A DNA stretch of 64,000 nt. Origin: Eubacterium limosum. GTDB taxonomy: Bacteria; Bacillota; Clostridia; Eubacteriales; Eubacteriaceae. The notes beneath the pieces are model-generated. The model had not been told where the DNA came from. It saw only the letters and a list, made by a program, of their open reading frames with translations, and searched no databases. A program made the translations under genes and the position numbers. Below are positions 34,701-42,189 of this stretch, one piece after another. The DNA is taken from positions 124,001-188,000 of the forward strand of contig NZ_CP019962.1 in assembly GCF_000807675.2 (NCBI RefSeq), in the 5' to 3' direction. Numbering within the stretch: position 1 is the first letter of the stretch; the number at the start of each line of letters is the position of its first letter.

Positions 34701-35210
34701 GATGGTATTATTCTGCTCATCTTTACCCTCGGTTTTCTGGTAAAGAGTAACGCCCTTTTCTGCGCTTTCACTATTTAAAAAAGCTTCGGGAGCAGTTGCC
34801 TCTTTATAAGTGACTTTCAGTGTATACTCTCCCTGCGCGGGTGTCATATCTTTTCCTTCTTTATTCTGTAGTTTTACACTGTAAGCAGTAAAGCCGTCTA
34901 CAGTTGTTCCCTGTTCGCTGGCTTTAGCTTTTAATCCCGCTTCAGTTTCGGCATAAAGGGCTTTTTCGGCTTCATCCTGGCTGTCTTTATTGAGCGCTTT
35001 TACGGTGAGCGCCGCGCCTGCGGGCAGGCTGGTGCCTTCGGTGGCCTTCAGCTCTGCTGTGATGCTGTCGTCCTCATAGGTGAGTACGGCGGGGGCGGCG
35101 TTGGCTTTTTCCTGCGCCAGGGCGGTGAGGCCCGGGCTCATGGCTGAAAGCATGAGCAGCATGCTCAGTAATATGGATGTATATCTGGATAATCTTTTGA
35201 CGCTTTTCAT
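31701..35210 (-). CDS. Large secreted adhesin with fibro-slime domain and Cna-B-like repeats
   Basis: 1169 residues from ATG 35210 (GGGAG at 8 nt). Sec signal [20 protein letters not shown] to about residue 36 (ALAQ). The middle part holds a fibro-slime/PA14-like segment: [23 protein letters not shown] with [16 protein letters not shown]. Three Cna-B/DUF5979-type beta modules follow ([35 protein letters not shown]). The C-terminus is short and polar, with no LPxTG motif, no hydrophobic anchor and no surface-layer domain, so it must be held by a partner or be released. It shares a transcript with the TasA-like gene just downstream. Confidence 0.88.
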   Translation of the reverse strand: [1169 protein letters not shown]

Positions 35211-35292
35211 GATTGGTTCTCCCTTCATGCCTTTTTCTCTATTTTTACCGGCGGATTGCTGGCTTTTTTCGGTTCTTTTTAATGATACCTTA

Positions 35293-35331
35293 ACTATACC
35301 AGCGATTTGTCACACAATGGTCACAGGTCAC
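35293..35331 (-). promoter_or_regulatory. SARP-type promoter of the adhesin operon
   Basis: TGTGAC-N5-TGTGAC (plus-strand GTCACA at 35320-35325 and 35309-35314), 10 bp, TATAGT (35293-35298) on the minus strand; an extra GTCAC lies at 35327-35331. Confidence 0.8.
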
Positions 35332-35358
35332 TGTTTTCTTAGGTTTACTGTGACTGTG

Positions 35359-35389
35359 AAAAAAGCCACGCCTGGCAAAGCGTGGCTTT
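35359..35389 (-). terminator. Terminator of the SARP operon
   Basis: AAGCCACGC / GCGTGGCTT stem, T run TTTTTTC on the minus strand. Confidence 0.85.
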
Positions 35390-35810
35390 AATATTCGGTC
35401 ATAAGCTGGATGCATTCCAGAACGCTTTTAAAGGCTCCCAAAGTTTTACCCGTGGTATCCTTCAGGATGCCCTGCCATTCGGCATGGTGTCTGCTCTGCA
35501 TGATGAGGTCAAAGGTTTTAAGGCTGCCGGCCGCGCTTTTTATCTCGCCGGGCTCGTGGTAGCGTTTGGGGACAGCTACGTAAGGCCTGGGCTTTACCGC
35601 CTGTTTTCCAAAGGTTCTGCTGATCTGCCCTGCCTGAGGCTGGCCGATGGTGTCGTAGGCTTTATCGACGCTGGCGACAAAGCTTCTGACGCTGGTGAAG
35701 GAAATCTCGTTTTCCAGCGCGACGCCCATGATCCTTCCGGCCATATCGTCTTCGTCAAAACGGTCGATGCAGAGGCGCAGGCTGGTGGATGGGATGCTCT
35801 GTGGTTTCAT
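35388..35810 (-). CDS. Hypothetical protein downstream of the SARP regulator
   Basis: 140 residues starting MKPQSIPSTSLRLCIDRFDE. An in-frame ATG at 35840 overlaps the regulator stop but has no ribosome site, while the ATG at 35810 has GGAGAGAG, so I use the latter. Soluble, no signal peptide or membrane helix. SLKTFDLIMQSRHHAEWQGILKDTTGKTLGAF forms a likely helical C-terminus. I do not recognise the family. It is co-transcribed with the SARP-like gene and ends at a strong terminator, so it may modulate that regulator (inference from position only). Confidence 0.75.
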   Translation of the reverse strand: MKPQSIPSTSLRLCIDRFDEDDMAGRIMGVALENEISFTSVRSFVASVDKAYDTIGQPQAGQISRTFGKQAVKPRPYVAVPKRYHEPGEIKSAAGSLKTFDLIMQSRHHAEWQGILKDTTGKTLGAFKSVLECIQLMTEY

Positions 35811-35832
35811 TTCTCTCTCCGTATTTTGTTTG

Positions 35833-37029
35833 TTAATCATAATGCAATTCGTCGAGGTCGAACCTCAGCTGAAGCTGCCGGTTTTTATAATTGCTCCAAA
35901 AAGCTTTCTCGATGCGCCCTGCGACGATCTGGGCTGTCTCGTACTGGCAGGTGGGCAGCAGGGCCACATACTGGGAGCTGCTGTACTGGGCCACCGGGTC
36001 GCCTGAGCGCAGGGATGTGCGCAGCACATCCTCCAAATGAACCATGGCGTCTCTGAGAACCTCTATTTTTTTGTTTTCGGCGATGCCCTCGTCGGCTGAA
36101 AGGGTCGTTAATAATAAAAAAACCGAGATCCCCATCCTGGCGCCCTGTCTGGCCTGGAGGCAGTAAATCCGCTTAAATGCGCCATATTCGCATACAAAGG
36201 CGCCGGTGTTACTCTCTTCCATCAGCTCATTTTGGACGTCCACGATGTCTCTTTCGTGACGGTGCGTTTTCTTAATAATGGTTTCGTACAGCCCCCGGAG
36301 TTCCTCGGAGGGGGTAACCCCAAGATAGTCGTAAAGGGTTTTTTCGGCTTTCTGGTAATGCTCGGTGGCCTGCTTGTAATTGTCCTGTCCCATAAGGGCT
36401 CTTATAAAACAGCAGTGCAGGTTCTCATCCAGGTTATCAATCTGGATAGCCTTGCTCACGCAGCCCGCCATTTCGCTGAAGCGTCCCTGCTCCTCTAACA
36501 GGGCCGCGGTCTTCTTGACGGCGCTCAGGTAGGCGGTATGATAGTAGGTAGCCAGGGAGGCAACCCAGTATTCGCTTGCAAATTTGGGCAGCAGCTCGCC
36601 GCGGTACAGGTTGATGGCTTCTTTGTAGCTGTCGATCTTTCTGCCCGGGTCTTTCTCTTCCTCAGCTTCTTTTATTTTTTCTTCAAAAACTTCGATGTCC
36701 AGGCTTACGCTGATTTCCTGATTCCAGATATAGGCGCTGCGGCCTGTCAGGATAAAATCGTTTCTGCCCCAGGTTTTCTTGATGAGGCTGCGCAGACGGT
36801 ACATGAGGTTTTTGAGCGCGCCTGCGGGGTTGTCGCTCTCTTCTTCTTCCCAGAGGGCTTCTGCTAGCTCCTGTACCGTCAGTTCTTTCTGGCGGTGGCA
36901 CAGGATATAGATGAACAGCTTGGTCATCATCTCTGAACGGATGCTCTCTTCATCCAGGCTCGCGCTATCGTCTGAGATGCTGAAACCTGAAAACATCTGG
37001 GCTCTCAGTGTGGTATTTTGCTCTTCCAC
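35833..37029 (-). CDS. SARP/AfsR-like transcription regulator with BTAD and degenerate GGDEF-like domain
   Basis: 398 residues from a GTG with AGGAGGG upstream. Residues about 10-100 form an OmpR-type winged helix (TVQELAEALW, then LKNLMYRLRSLIKK with the recognition helix). About 110-255 is a bacterial transcriptional activation domain of TPR-like helices (SLDIEVFEEKI, NLYRGELLPKF, GVTPSEELRGLYE). The last ~100 residues resemble a GGDEF fold whose motif has become SSSQY, so no cyclase activity is expected. SARPs bind 11-bp-spaced heptamer repeats upstream of -10 sites, exactly the element repeated across this locus, which makes this gene the prime candidate activator (inference). Confidence 0.85.
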   Translation of the reverse strand: MEEQNTTLRAQMFSGFSISDDSASLDEESIRSEMMTKLFIYILCHRQKELTVQELAEALWEEEESDNPAGALKNLMYRLRSLIKKTWGRNDFILTGRSAYIWNQEISVSLDIEVFEEKIKEAEEEKDPGRKIDSYKEAINLYRGELLPKFASEYWVASLATYYHTAYLSAVKKTAALLEEQGRFSEMAGCVSKAIQIDNLDENLHCCFIRALMGQDNYKQATEHYQKAEKTLYDYLGVTPSEELRGLYETIIKKTHRHERDIVDVQNELMEESNTGAFVCEYGAFKRIYCLQARQGARMGISVFLLLTTLSADEGIAENKKIEVLRDAMVHLEDVLRTSLRSGDPVAQYSSSQYVALLPTCQYETAQIVAGRIEKAFWSNYKNRQLQLRFDLDELHYD

Positions 37030-37068
37030 TACTTTCGTCCCTCCTATTATATTTGTATTTATAATATT

Positions 37069-37097
37069 ATTATAAGCGTTTATATTTTCTTTGTAAA
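37069..37097 (-). promoter_or_regulatory. Sigma-A promoter of the SARP operon
   Basis: TTTACA (37092-37097), 17-bp spacer, TATAAT (37069-37074) on the minus strand. It lacks the TGTGAC repeats, so the regulator is not visibly self-activating. Confidence 0.7.
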
Positions 37098-37182
37098 TCC
37101 AAACTTTTAATTTTTATCTAAACGGTTGATTTTTTATGAAAATGGTTAATTTTCCTTAAGAAATCCGGCCTTTAAACAGAAT

Positions 37183-37210
37183 AAAGGTGCGCTCTCAGCG
37201 AGCACACCTT
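37183..37210 (-). terminator. Terminator of the MucBP operon
   Basis: AAGGTG-c-GCTC pairs with GAGC-a-CACCTT; minus-strand TTTATTCTG follows. Confidence 0.7.
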
Positions 37211-37243
37211 GCGATCATTCGGTGGCAAAACTATAAAAAATCT

Positions 37244-38119
37244 TTATTGTCTGGCTTTCTTTTTCCTGTAGACGATGATGGCGGTGATCAGGATCGCGAG
37301 CAGAGCGACCGCGCCGACACCAATCATGATGAGGTTGGCCATGCCGCCCACCTGCTTGGCCGCGTTGGCCAATGGGGTTTCGTTGGGGTCGATGGTTTCT
37401 TCATCAGGCTGGCCTAACGGGGTATCGCGCCCCTCGATGTTTTCTCCGGGAGGGTTATCGCCGGGGGGATTCGTACCGCCTCCGCCGGGGGTGGTGGTAC
37501 CGCCTGGCAGTGTGGCGGCTGTGCCGGTATCGCCGGGCTGCCCGGTGACAGGCACAACGCCGGGCCGGGTTTCAAAGGCGGGGTTATCGGCGGGAGTATA
37601 GACAAAGTCGATCTCGGTGCCTTCGGCGGCGATGGTTGTGCTTTTGCCTTCGGCGTCCGGAATATAGCCATCGATCTGACGGGCGTATTCGACCACGGTA
37701 CCGCCCTTGCTGGCGGCTACGACCTTCTGGGTGGCCAGCTCGTTGCCGTAGGTGTCGAGGTAGCGCACGCGGTAGCTGGCTTCCTCAATGATTTTGGCGT
37801 ACTGGGCCACATAGGTGGCTTTGCCGGTGACGGTGGTCTCAACGGTTTTGTTCCAGTCGGTAAAGTAGTAGCCTGTGTTTGGCTGTACCATGGCGGCAAC
37901 GCTCTCTGCGTCCAGCTTACCACCATAGGTGACAGGCTGTGTATAGCTGGTGTCTCCGGCAATGCTGCCTTCGGCTCCGGCTTTAAATTCGATATTATAG
38001 TCTTTTGTTTCCTCGGCGTGAGCCGCGGCGGGAAGGGCGATTCCCATCATCATAAACGCCATGGCGCTGGTAATGATGGCGGCCAGTATCCGGTTCATTT
38101 TTCTTTTAAGGACGTTCAT
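37244..38119 (-). CDS. Membrane-anchored surface protein with MucBP-like domain
   Basis: 291 residues from ATG 38119 (AAGGAG at 8 nt). Sec signal ending PAAAHA near residue 35. A bacterial-repeat-like domain (FKAGAEGSIAGDTSYTQPVTYGG, GYYFTDWN) precedes a MucBP domain (YRVRYLDTYGNELATQKVVA). Then comes a Gly/Pro-rich linker, the segment DTPLGQPDEETIDPNETPLAN, one membrane helix and the basic end YRKKKARQ. The DTPLG/ETPLA stretch is what normally precedes a sortase motif, but no LPxTG is present, so it is anchored by the helix. Third gene of the 39527 operon. Confidence 0.82.
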   Translation of the reverse strand: MNVLKRKMNRILAAIITSAMAFMMMGIALPAAAHAEETKDYNIEFKAGAEGSIAGDTSYTQPVTYGGKLDAESVAAMVQPNTGYYFTDWNKTVETTVTGKATYVAQYAKIIEEASYRVRYLDTYGNELATQKVVAASKGGTVVEYARQIDGYIPDAEGKSTTIAAEGTEIDFVYTPADNPAFETRPGVVPVTGQPGDTGTAATLPGGTTTPGGGGTNPPGDNPPGENIEGRDTPLGQPDEETIDPNETPLANAAKQVGGMANLIMIGVGAVALLAILITAIIVYRKKKARQ

Positions 38120-38121
38120 GA

Positions 38122-38850
38122 TTATTTCTCCTTTTTCTTTCTGGAAACCATGAGTATGACGATGGCCACAACAGCGATAAGGACGCAGACACACGCCACG
38201 ATCAGGTATGGGCTGACGCCGTTAAGGCCGGTGTTCGGGCCGGCGGCGCCGGGGTTTGTAATGCTCTGAACCAGGCGTTCGATCACGTTTCCGCCGCTGT
38301 TACTGCCGCCCGGCGCTGCGGGATCGACGGTGGACGCGGTAAAGACAAGCTGGATCTCGCCAGTCTGCTTCATGTAGCTGTTGCCTGTGGAGTTTCCCTC
38401 CAGCTCCAGGCTGATGTCAATCACATCGCTCTGTCCCTGGGCGAGGGTATCTAACAGAATGTTGTTGCTCTCATCTAAGTACTTTTCACCGGCTGAGGTG
38501 TTTTTGGCAGTCCCGCCGCCGATGATGGTGGTAAAAAAGGGCTGGCCGTTTTTGCTGATGACAAAATCATACACAGCCTGGGAATCGGCGGTTTTGCTGG
38601 CGATGTTGTCCAGGATTTCAGCACTCATGTAAAACCTCATTTCGCTGCTGTCCTCGTTTTTGAGGGTGAGGCTGATGGTGCGCTTTTCACCGGGAAGCAT
38701 ATTGTCAAAGCTCTCGGCGTCGCCGCTCACATCGGTGACAAACTTTTCGGCCTGCCCCTTAAAGGTAATGGTCTCAGCGGCGGAGGCTGTCAGCCCGGTA
38801 GCCAGCAGGAGTGCCAGGGTGATTATAAGGGTGATACATTTCTTTTTCAT
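38122..38850 (-). CDS. Membrane-anchored surface protein with PNTG-like C-terminus
   Basis: 242 residues from ATG 38850 (AGGAGG upstream). Signal MKKKCITLIITLALLLATGL to ASA. The mature domain (ITFKGQAEKFVTDVSGDAES, MLPGEKRTISLTLKNEDSSEMRFYMSAEI) is TasA-like in layout: a PGe.. segment followed by a beta-sandwich strand. The end is AGPNTGLNGVSPYLIVACV, a helix, and VSRKKKEK. PNTG may be a divergent sortase signal. It starts 12 bases after the TasA-like gene stop and ends 2 bases before the MucBP gene, so the three are co-translated. It may anchor the TasA-like fibre (inference). Confidence 0.8.
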   Translation of the reverse strand: MKKKCITLIITLALLLATGLTASAAETITFKGQAEKFVTDVSGDAESFDNMLPGEKRTISLTLKNEDSSEMRFYMSAEILDNIASKTADSQAVYDFVISKNGQPFFTTIIGGGTAKNTSAGEKYLDESNNILLDTLAQGQSDVIDISLELEGNSTGNSYMKQTGEIQLVFTASTVDPAAPGGSNSGGNVIERLVQSITNPGAAGPNTGLNGVSPYLIVACVCVLIAVVAIVILMVSRKKKEK

Positions 38851-38861
38851 GACTTTTCCTC

Positions 38862-39527
38862 CTACTGTTCGGTATAGTCTGTCAGGTTGCCTTCTGCGTC
38901 GAGCTCTGCGATGATGCCCCATTCGGCCAGCATGGCTTTCGCTCCGGCCTCTGCCTGTACGGCGTCGGCCTCAAAGGTGATGTTGGCGCTGTAGCCTGCG
39001 TAGGCGTTGCTGTTCTCAGTTACTTTATCTTTTAAAATGGTGAAGCTGTCCATCACGCTTTCGGTCTGGGTATCTCCTCCGACCTTCTTTGTATAGTAAC
39101 AATAGATGACCTCTGGGTCTTCCGGGTCTTCGGCGACCAGCCAGCTGTCATTGTCTCTTAAAATGCCGATCTCTTTTGGGGAAAGTGTGAAGTCTTTCTT
39201 TCCGTCTTTGTCCATCCAGCTGCGGTTGATGGTGACACGGATATAGCTGTCTTTGCTGTTCGCGTCGCTCTTGACGGCGACATGCTCCTGCACCGTATCG
39301 CCGGGCATACCGGCGTACTGGTAGCCTGCCTTGCTGTCCCCCGCTGCATCCAGGCTTTTAACGTCTTTGGCGGCGTCTCCGTTCTGCACGATTTTAATGC
39401 CCAGCTCTGCGGCGGACACGTCCTTGGTGGTGGTGGTCGAGGCCACAAAAGCCGCCATCGTGCTGCCGATTGCCGCCACAATGGCGATAATGGCAATGAC
39501 GATCAGGATATTTCTTTTCTTTTTCAT
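38862..39527 (-). CDS. TasA-like secreted protein with SipW-type signal
   Basis: 221 residues. Start MKKKRNILIVIAIIAIVAA, then IGSTMAAFVASTTTTKDVSAAEL, a SipW-type signal. The mature part has YAGMPGDTVQEHVAVKSDANSKDSYIRVTINRSW, the PGd.v....V.n.g...syiRv pattern of camelysin/TasA domains, and YSANITFEADAVQAEAGAKAM near the end. First gene of a three-gene operon with two membrane-anchored proteins, behind a SARP-type promoter with a consensus -10. It probably supplies the fibre subunit and the next two the base or anchor (inference). Confidence 0.85.
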   Translation of the reverse strand: MKKKRNILIVIAIIAIVAAIGSTMAAFVASTTTTKDVSAAELGIKIVQNGDAAKDVKSLDAAGDSKAGYQYAGMPGDTVQEHVAVKSDANSKDSYIRVTINRSWMDKDGKKDFTLSPKEIGILRDNDSWLVAEDPEDPEVIYCYYTKKVGGDTQTESVMDSFTILKDKVTENSNAYAGYSANITFEADAVQAEAGAKAMLAEWGIIAELDAEGNLTDYTEQ

Positions 39528-39595
39528 TGGATTCCGCTCCTTATATCAATTGATTTAAAGGGTTTTCACCTCGATATTCTGCGATCTTTACCATG

Positions 39596-39628
39596 ATTAT
39601 ACGCGGAATTTGTCACACAGCAGTCACA
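39596..39628 (-). promoter_or_regulatory. SARP-type promoter of the 39527 operon
   Basis: TGTGAC-N5-TGTGAC (plus-strand GTCACA at 39623-39628 and 39612-39617), 10 bp, TATAAT (39596-39601) on the minus strand. Confidence 0.82.
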
Positions 39629-39745
39629 CATTACCGAACAAACTGAAACTTTACTTTTTATTATGTTACCACATTTTGGACATCTTTACAATTTTAAAAT
39701 CAGGTCTTTTTACCGGTACAATGCAGTGAACCCGGCTCAAAGGCG

Positions 39746-39776
39746 CAAAAAGCCCCGGGAGCGGTCCCGGGGCTTT
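39746..39776 (-). terminator. Terminator of the SpaA-like adhesin gene
   Basis: AAAGCCCCGGG / CCCGGGGCTTT stem with a T run on the minus strand. Confidence 0.9.
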
Positions 39777-39783
39777 CATTTTC

Positions 39784-42003
39784 TTATCTTCTCTTTTTCA
39801 ATCCGATGATGCCCGCGCTGCCGCCTGCCAGGATAAGCAGCAGGGTGACAGCGGCGCTGATGTCTGCGATGCCGGTCTTGGGGTTGGCGCCTGCGGCGCT
39901 CCCCACAGCTGTTTTACCGGCGGCAGGCTTCTGAGGTTCCGGTGTTGCCGGGGTCTTTGGGGTCTCTGGATCTGGCGGCGGGGTTTCGCTCTTTGTGTTT
40001 TCAAAGATGACGCTCTTGCCCGTCTCAATATTGTCTTCATCCAGAGTGAAGGCCAGGGCGGTGGTACTCAGGCGGTAGCCCTCCGGCGGGGTGACCTCCT
40101 CGAAATAGTAGGTTCCCAGCAGCAGGTGATCCACCGTGATCATGCCCTGGGCGTCGGTGGTGAAGGTTTGAGCCTCGGCGGGGTCGGCGCTCCAGAGGGG
40201 CAGACCGTTGTTGGCATCCTTATAATAGAACACCGTACCGTCCGGCTGGCGTTCATAGAGCCTGAATGCGGCGTTTTCAAGGGTTTTCTGCGGATCGGCC
40301 TGGTCGACCTTTTTCAGGCTGACACTGCCGGTGAGCTCGACTGGCTCCACAGGCGGTTTATCCGTCAGGGGCAGGTTGGTGGCGGTGACCACAACGCCCT
40401 GGGTATCCTCAGTGCTGATGGTAAAGGTTTCGGGGCTGTAGGTCACGCTGTCCTTGTCATAGCCCGGGGCCGCGGCCGTTTCCACAAATCGGTAGGTGCC
40501 GGAGCCCAGCTTTTTAAATTCCAGCATGCCGTCCGCGCCAGTGGTGCGGACCGACTCGCCGCCGTCAGTGGGCACGTAGGGCACAAACACGCCGTCTCGC
40601 TGGATTTCCAGCTGGAACGCGGCGTTTTCAAGAGGCGTCCCATCCTCGGCGCTTTGCTTTTCAAGGCGCACACTGTGGGGTTCTCCGGCCTCGATGCCGC
40701 CGTCCAGGTCCTCCAATATGACAGACTTGCTGGACGTGATGGGGCTGCTGTCTGTGGTGGTGAGGGTGGCGGTGTTGCTGTATTGTTCATAAGCGCGTCC
40801 AGTTTCGGACTGGATGGTGACATAGTAACCCACAGCTTCTCCCCCGGCGATGCCGCCCGTTCCCCAGGATCTGACCATGGTGTCGAGCTCGGCGTCGGTG
40901 AGCTTGCTGTTGGACGACTTGATCTTGGCGCGCAGAGCGGTGTCATCAGCGGCGAGCTTCACGCCGTTTCCAGGCACGTCGCCCAGGCTGATGATCAGGT
41001 ATTTTTGATCGGCGCTGATGCCGTAGGCGGGTGAGCCGTAGTTTATGACCCTTTCTTTAAAGGCGTCCAGGCTTTCGCCGGCTGTCTGATTCAGCGCTGT
41101 GAACTGTGAGATGACGTTGATGGAGGCCGCCCACTGGGTACTGAGCGCTCCGTCTGCGTTTCTGGGCCGGTACAGCAGGCTCTGGATATTGACGGACTTG
41201 ATGGTCTGGTCCTTTTCCAGGGTATCCTCAATCACGGCGTTTTTCAGCGGGGTGATGGCAGGACTGGTGTGTACGGCGGCAGTGAGCAGATTGTCGAAGT
41301 TGACCGCGAGGTTCCAGGTGATGGTCTCAGAGCCCGTATAAGTGGAGCCGGTTTTGGAAAGCGGCTTTTGGGGTGAGGGGATTAAATCTTCAGCGGGATA
41401 GTCCTCGCCCGGGTCCGGGGTGGAGGGATCGGCCGGCTTTACCGGAACCGGGGGCAGGGTGACGCCGCCCACTTCGATGACGGCATCGCCGGCCTCGGTG
41501 GCCTTGAGGGTGCCGCTCGCGTTGAAATGACCCTTGATGTAGCGCTTCTGGGCGCCGGTATCGGTCAGGGTAAAATGGATTTTATTGTTCTGGACGCCCC
41601 AGTGCCCCAGGGTTTCGCCGTTGTAGGTCAGCGGGGTATTCAGGGTGGTGTCCCGGAAGGTGAAATAATCGGCGGGAAGGTCAATGGTAAAATAGTCGCC
41701 CTCCTTTACCTGTCCGTAAAAATCTTTTTCCTCCAGGGTCCAGGTAATGCCGAAAAGAATGGTGCTGCCTGAAACCAGGGTTTCATTAAAACTGTCGTCT
41801 TTTTCGTTATCGACAATGATGGGCACCGTGGTGCCGTTTGTTTTCTTCAGGCTCATATCGACGTCTAACCCGGTAAGAACATTGGTTAAATCTCTTTGGT
41901 CATCGCTCTCAGCGAAAGCTGCCGGCATTGCTCCAAAGGCAAAAAACAGGACAAAAACAAGGGCTGTAAATTTTCTGGCTGTAGATCCAATACTTTTTTT
42001 CAT
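39784..42003 (-). CDS. Cell-wall adhesin with Cna-type head, SpaA repeats and NPKTG sorting signal
   Basis: 739 residues. Sec signal to about residue 31 (AAFA). Residues about 45-430 are MSCRAMM-like collagen/fibrinogen-binding folds (GDYFTIDLPADYFTFRD, ITWNLAVNFDNLL with the isopeptide-type strand). Two SpaA/Cna-B repeats follow (SVRLEKQSAEDGTPLENAAFQL, VSLKKVDQADPQKTLENAAF). The end has a Pro-rich linker, NPKTG, a membrane helix and KKRR, i.e. a complete sortase substrate. The sortase itself is not in the window. This is the only large surface gene here without a correctly oriented SARP-type repeat. Confidence 0.9.
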   Translation of the reverse strand: MKKSIGSTARKFTALVFVLFFAFGAMPAAFAESDDQRDLTNVLTGLDVDMSLKKTNGTTVPIIVDNEKDDSFNETLVSGSTILFGITWTLEEKDFYGQVKEGDYFTIDLPADYFTFRDTTLNTPLTYNGETLGHWGVQNNKIHFTLTDTGAQKRYIKGHFNASGTLKATEAGDAVIEVGGVTLPPVPVKPADPSTPDPGEDYPAEDLIPSPQKPLSKTGSTYTGSETITWNLAVNFDNLLTAAVHTSPAITPLKNAVIEDTLEKDQTIKSVNIQSLLYRPRNADGALSTQWAASINVISQFTALNQTAGESLDAFKERVINYGSPAYGISADQKYLIISLGDVPGNGVKLAADDTALRAKIKSSNSKLTDAELDTMVRSWGTGGIAGGEAVGYYVTIQSETGRAYEQYSNTATLTTTDSSPITSSKSVILEDLDGGIEAGEPHSVRLEKQSAEDGTPLENAAFQLEIQRDGVFVPYVPTDGGESVRTTGADGMLEFKKLGSGTYRFVETAAAPGYDKDSVTYSPETFTISTEDTQGVVVTATNLPLTDKPPVEPVELTGSVSLKKVDQADPQKTLENAAFRLYERQPDGTVFYYKDANNGLPLWSADPAEAQTFTTDAQGMITVDHLLLGTYYFEEVTPPEGYRLSTTALAFTLDEDNIETGKSVIFENTKSETPPPDPETPKTPATPEPQKPAAGKTAVGSAAGANPKTGIADISAAVTLLLILAGGSAGIIGLKKRR

Positions 42004-42091
42004 GATTGCTCGCTCCTCATTTGTTATGCTAATATTCTATATAAGACTCATTGATAATACAATTCTGCTTTATAAGATTCACGGGCAAAAA

Positions 42092-42108
42092 TTGACACGA
42101 GTGTGACA
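42092..42108 (+). promoter_or_regulatory. Reversed 11-bp TGAC repeat upstream of the SpaA-like adhesin
   Basis: TTGAC (42092-42096) and TGTGAC (42102-42107), with the TGAC cores 11 bp apart, on the plus strand, opposite to the other sites and to the gene it precedes (ATG at 42003). No -10 hexamer is seen at 10 bp. It may be a binding site acting differently or chance. Confidence 0.3.
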
Positions 42109-42149
42109 TAGCGTTTTTCGCTATAACAATAAACTGTTTGGAGCTTTAA

Positions 42150-42181
42150 GCACAAAAAAACAGGCTGCCTGCCTGTTTTTT
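42150..42181 (-). terminator. Terminator of the 42495 gene
   Basis: AAAACAGGC / GCCTGTTTT stem with T run on both strands. Confidence 0.85.
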
Positions 42182-42189
42182 AATGCCGG

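Noticed and set aside
37030-37243. CRISPR array or phase-variable inverted repeats in the surface locus
   Set aside because: No regularly spaced repeats or invertible promoter ends were seen; repeats found are promoter elements and terminators.
28578-38194. Upstream-extended starts for several surface genes (29486, 35228, 38194, 38922)
   Set aside because: The extensions precede basic signal-peptide starts and lack ribosome sites; the internal ATG codons have good sites.
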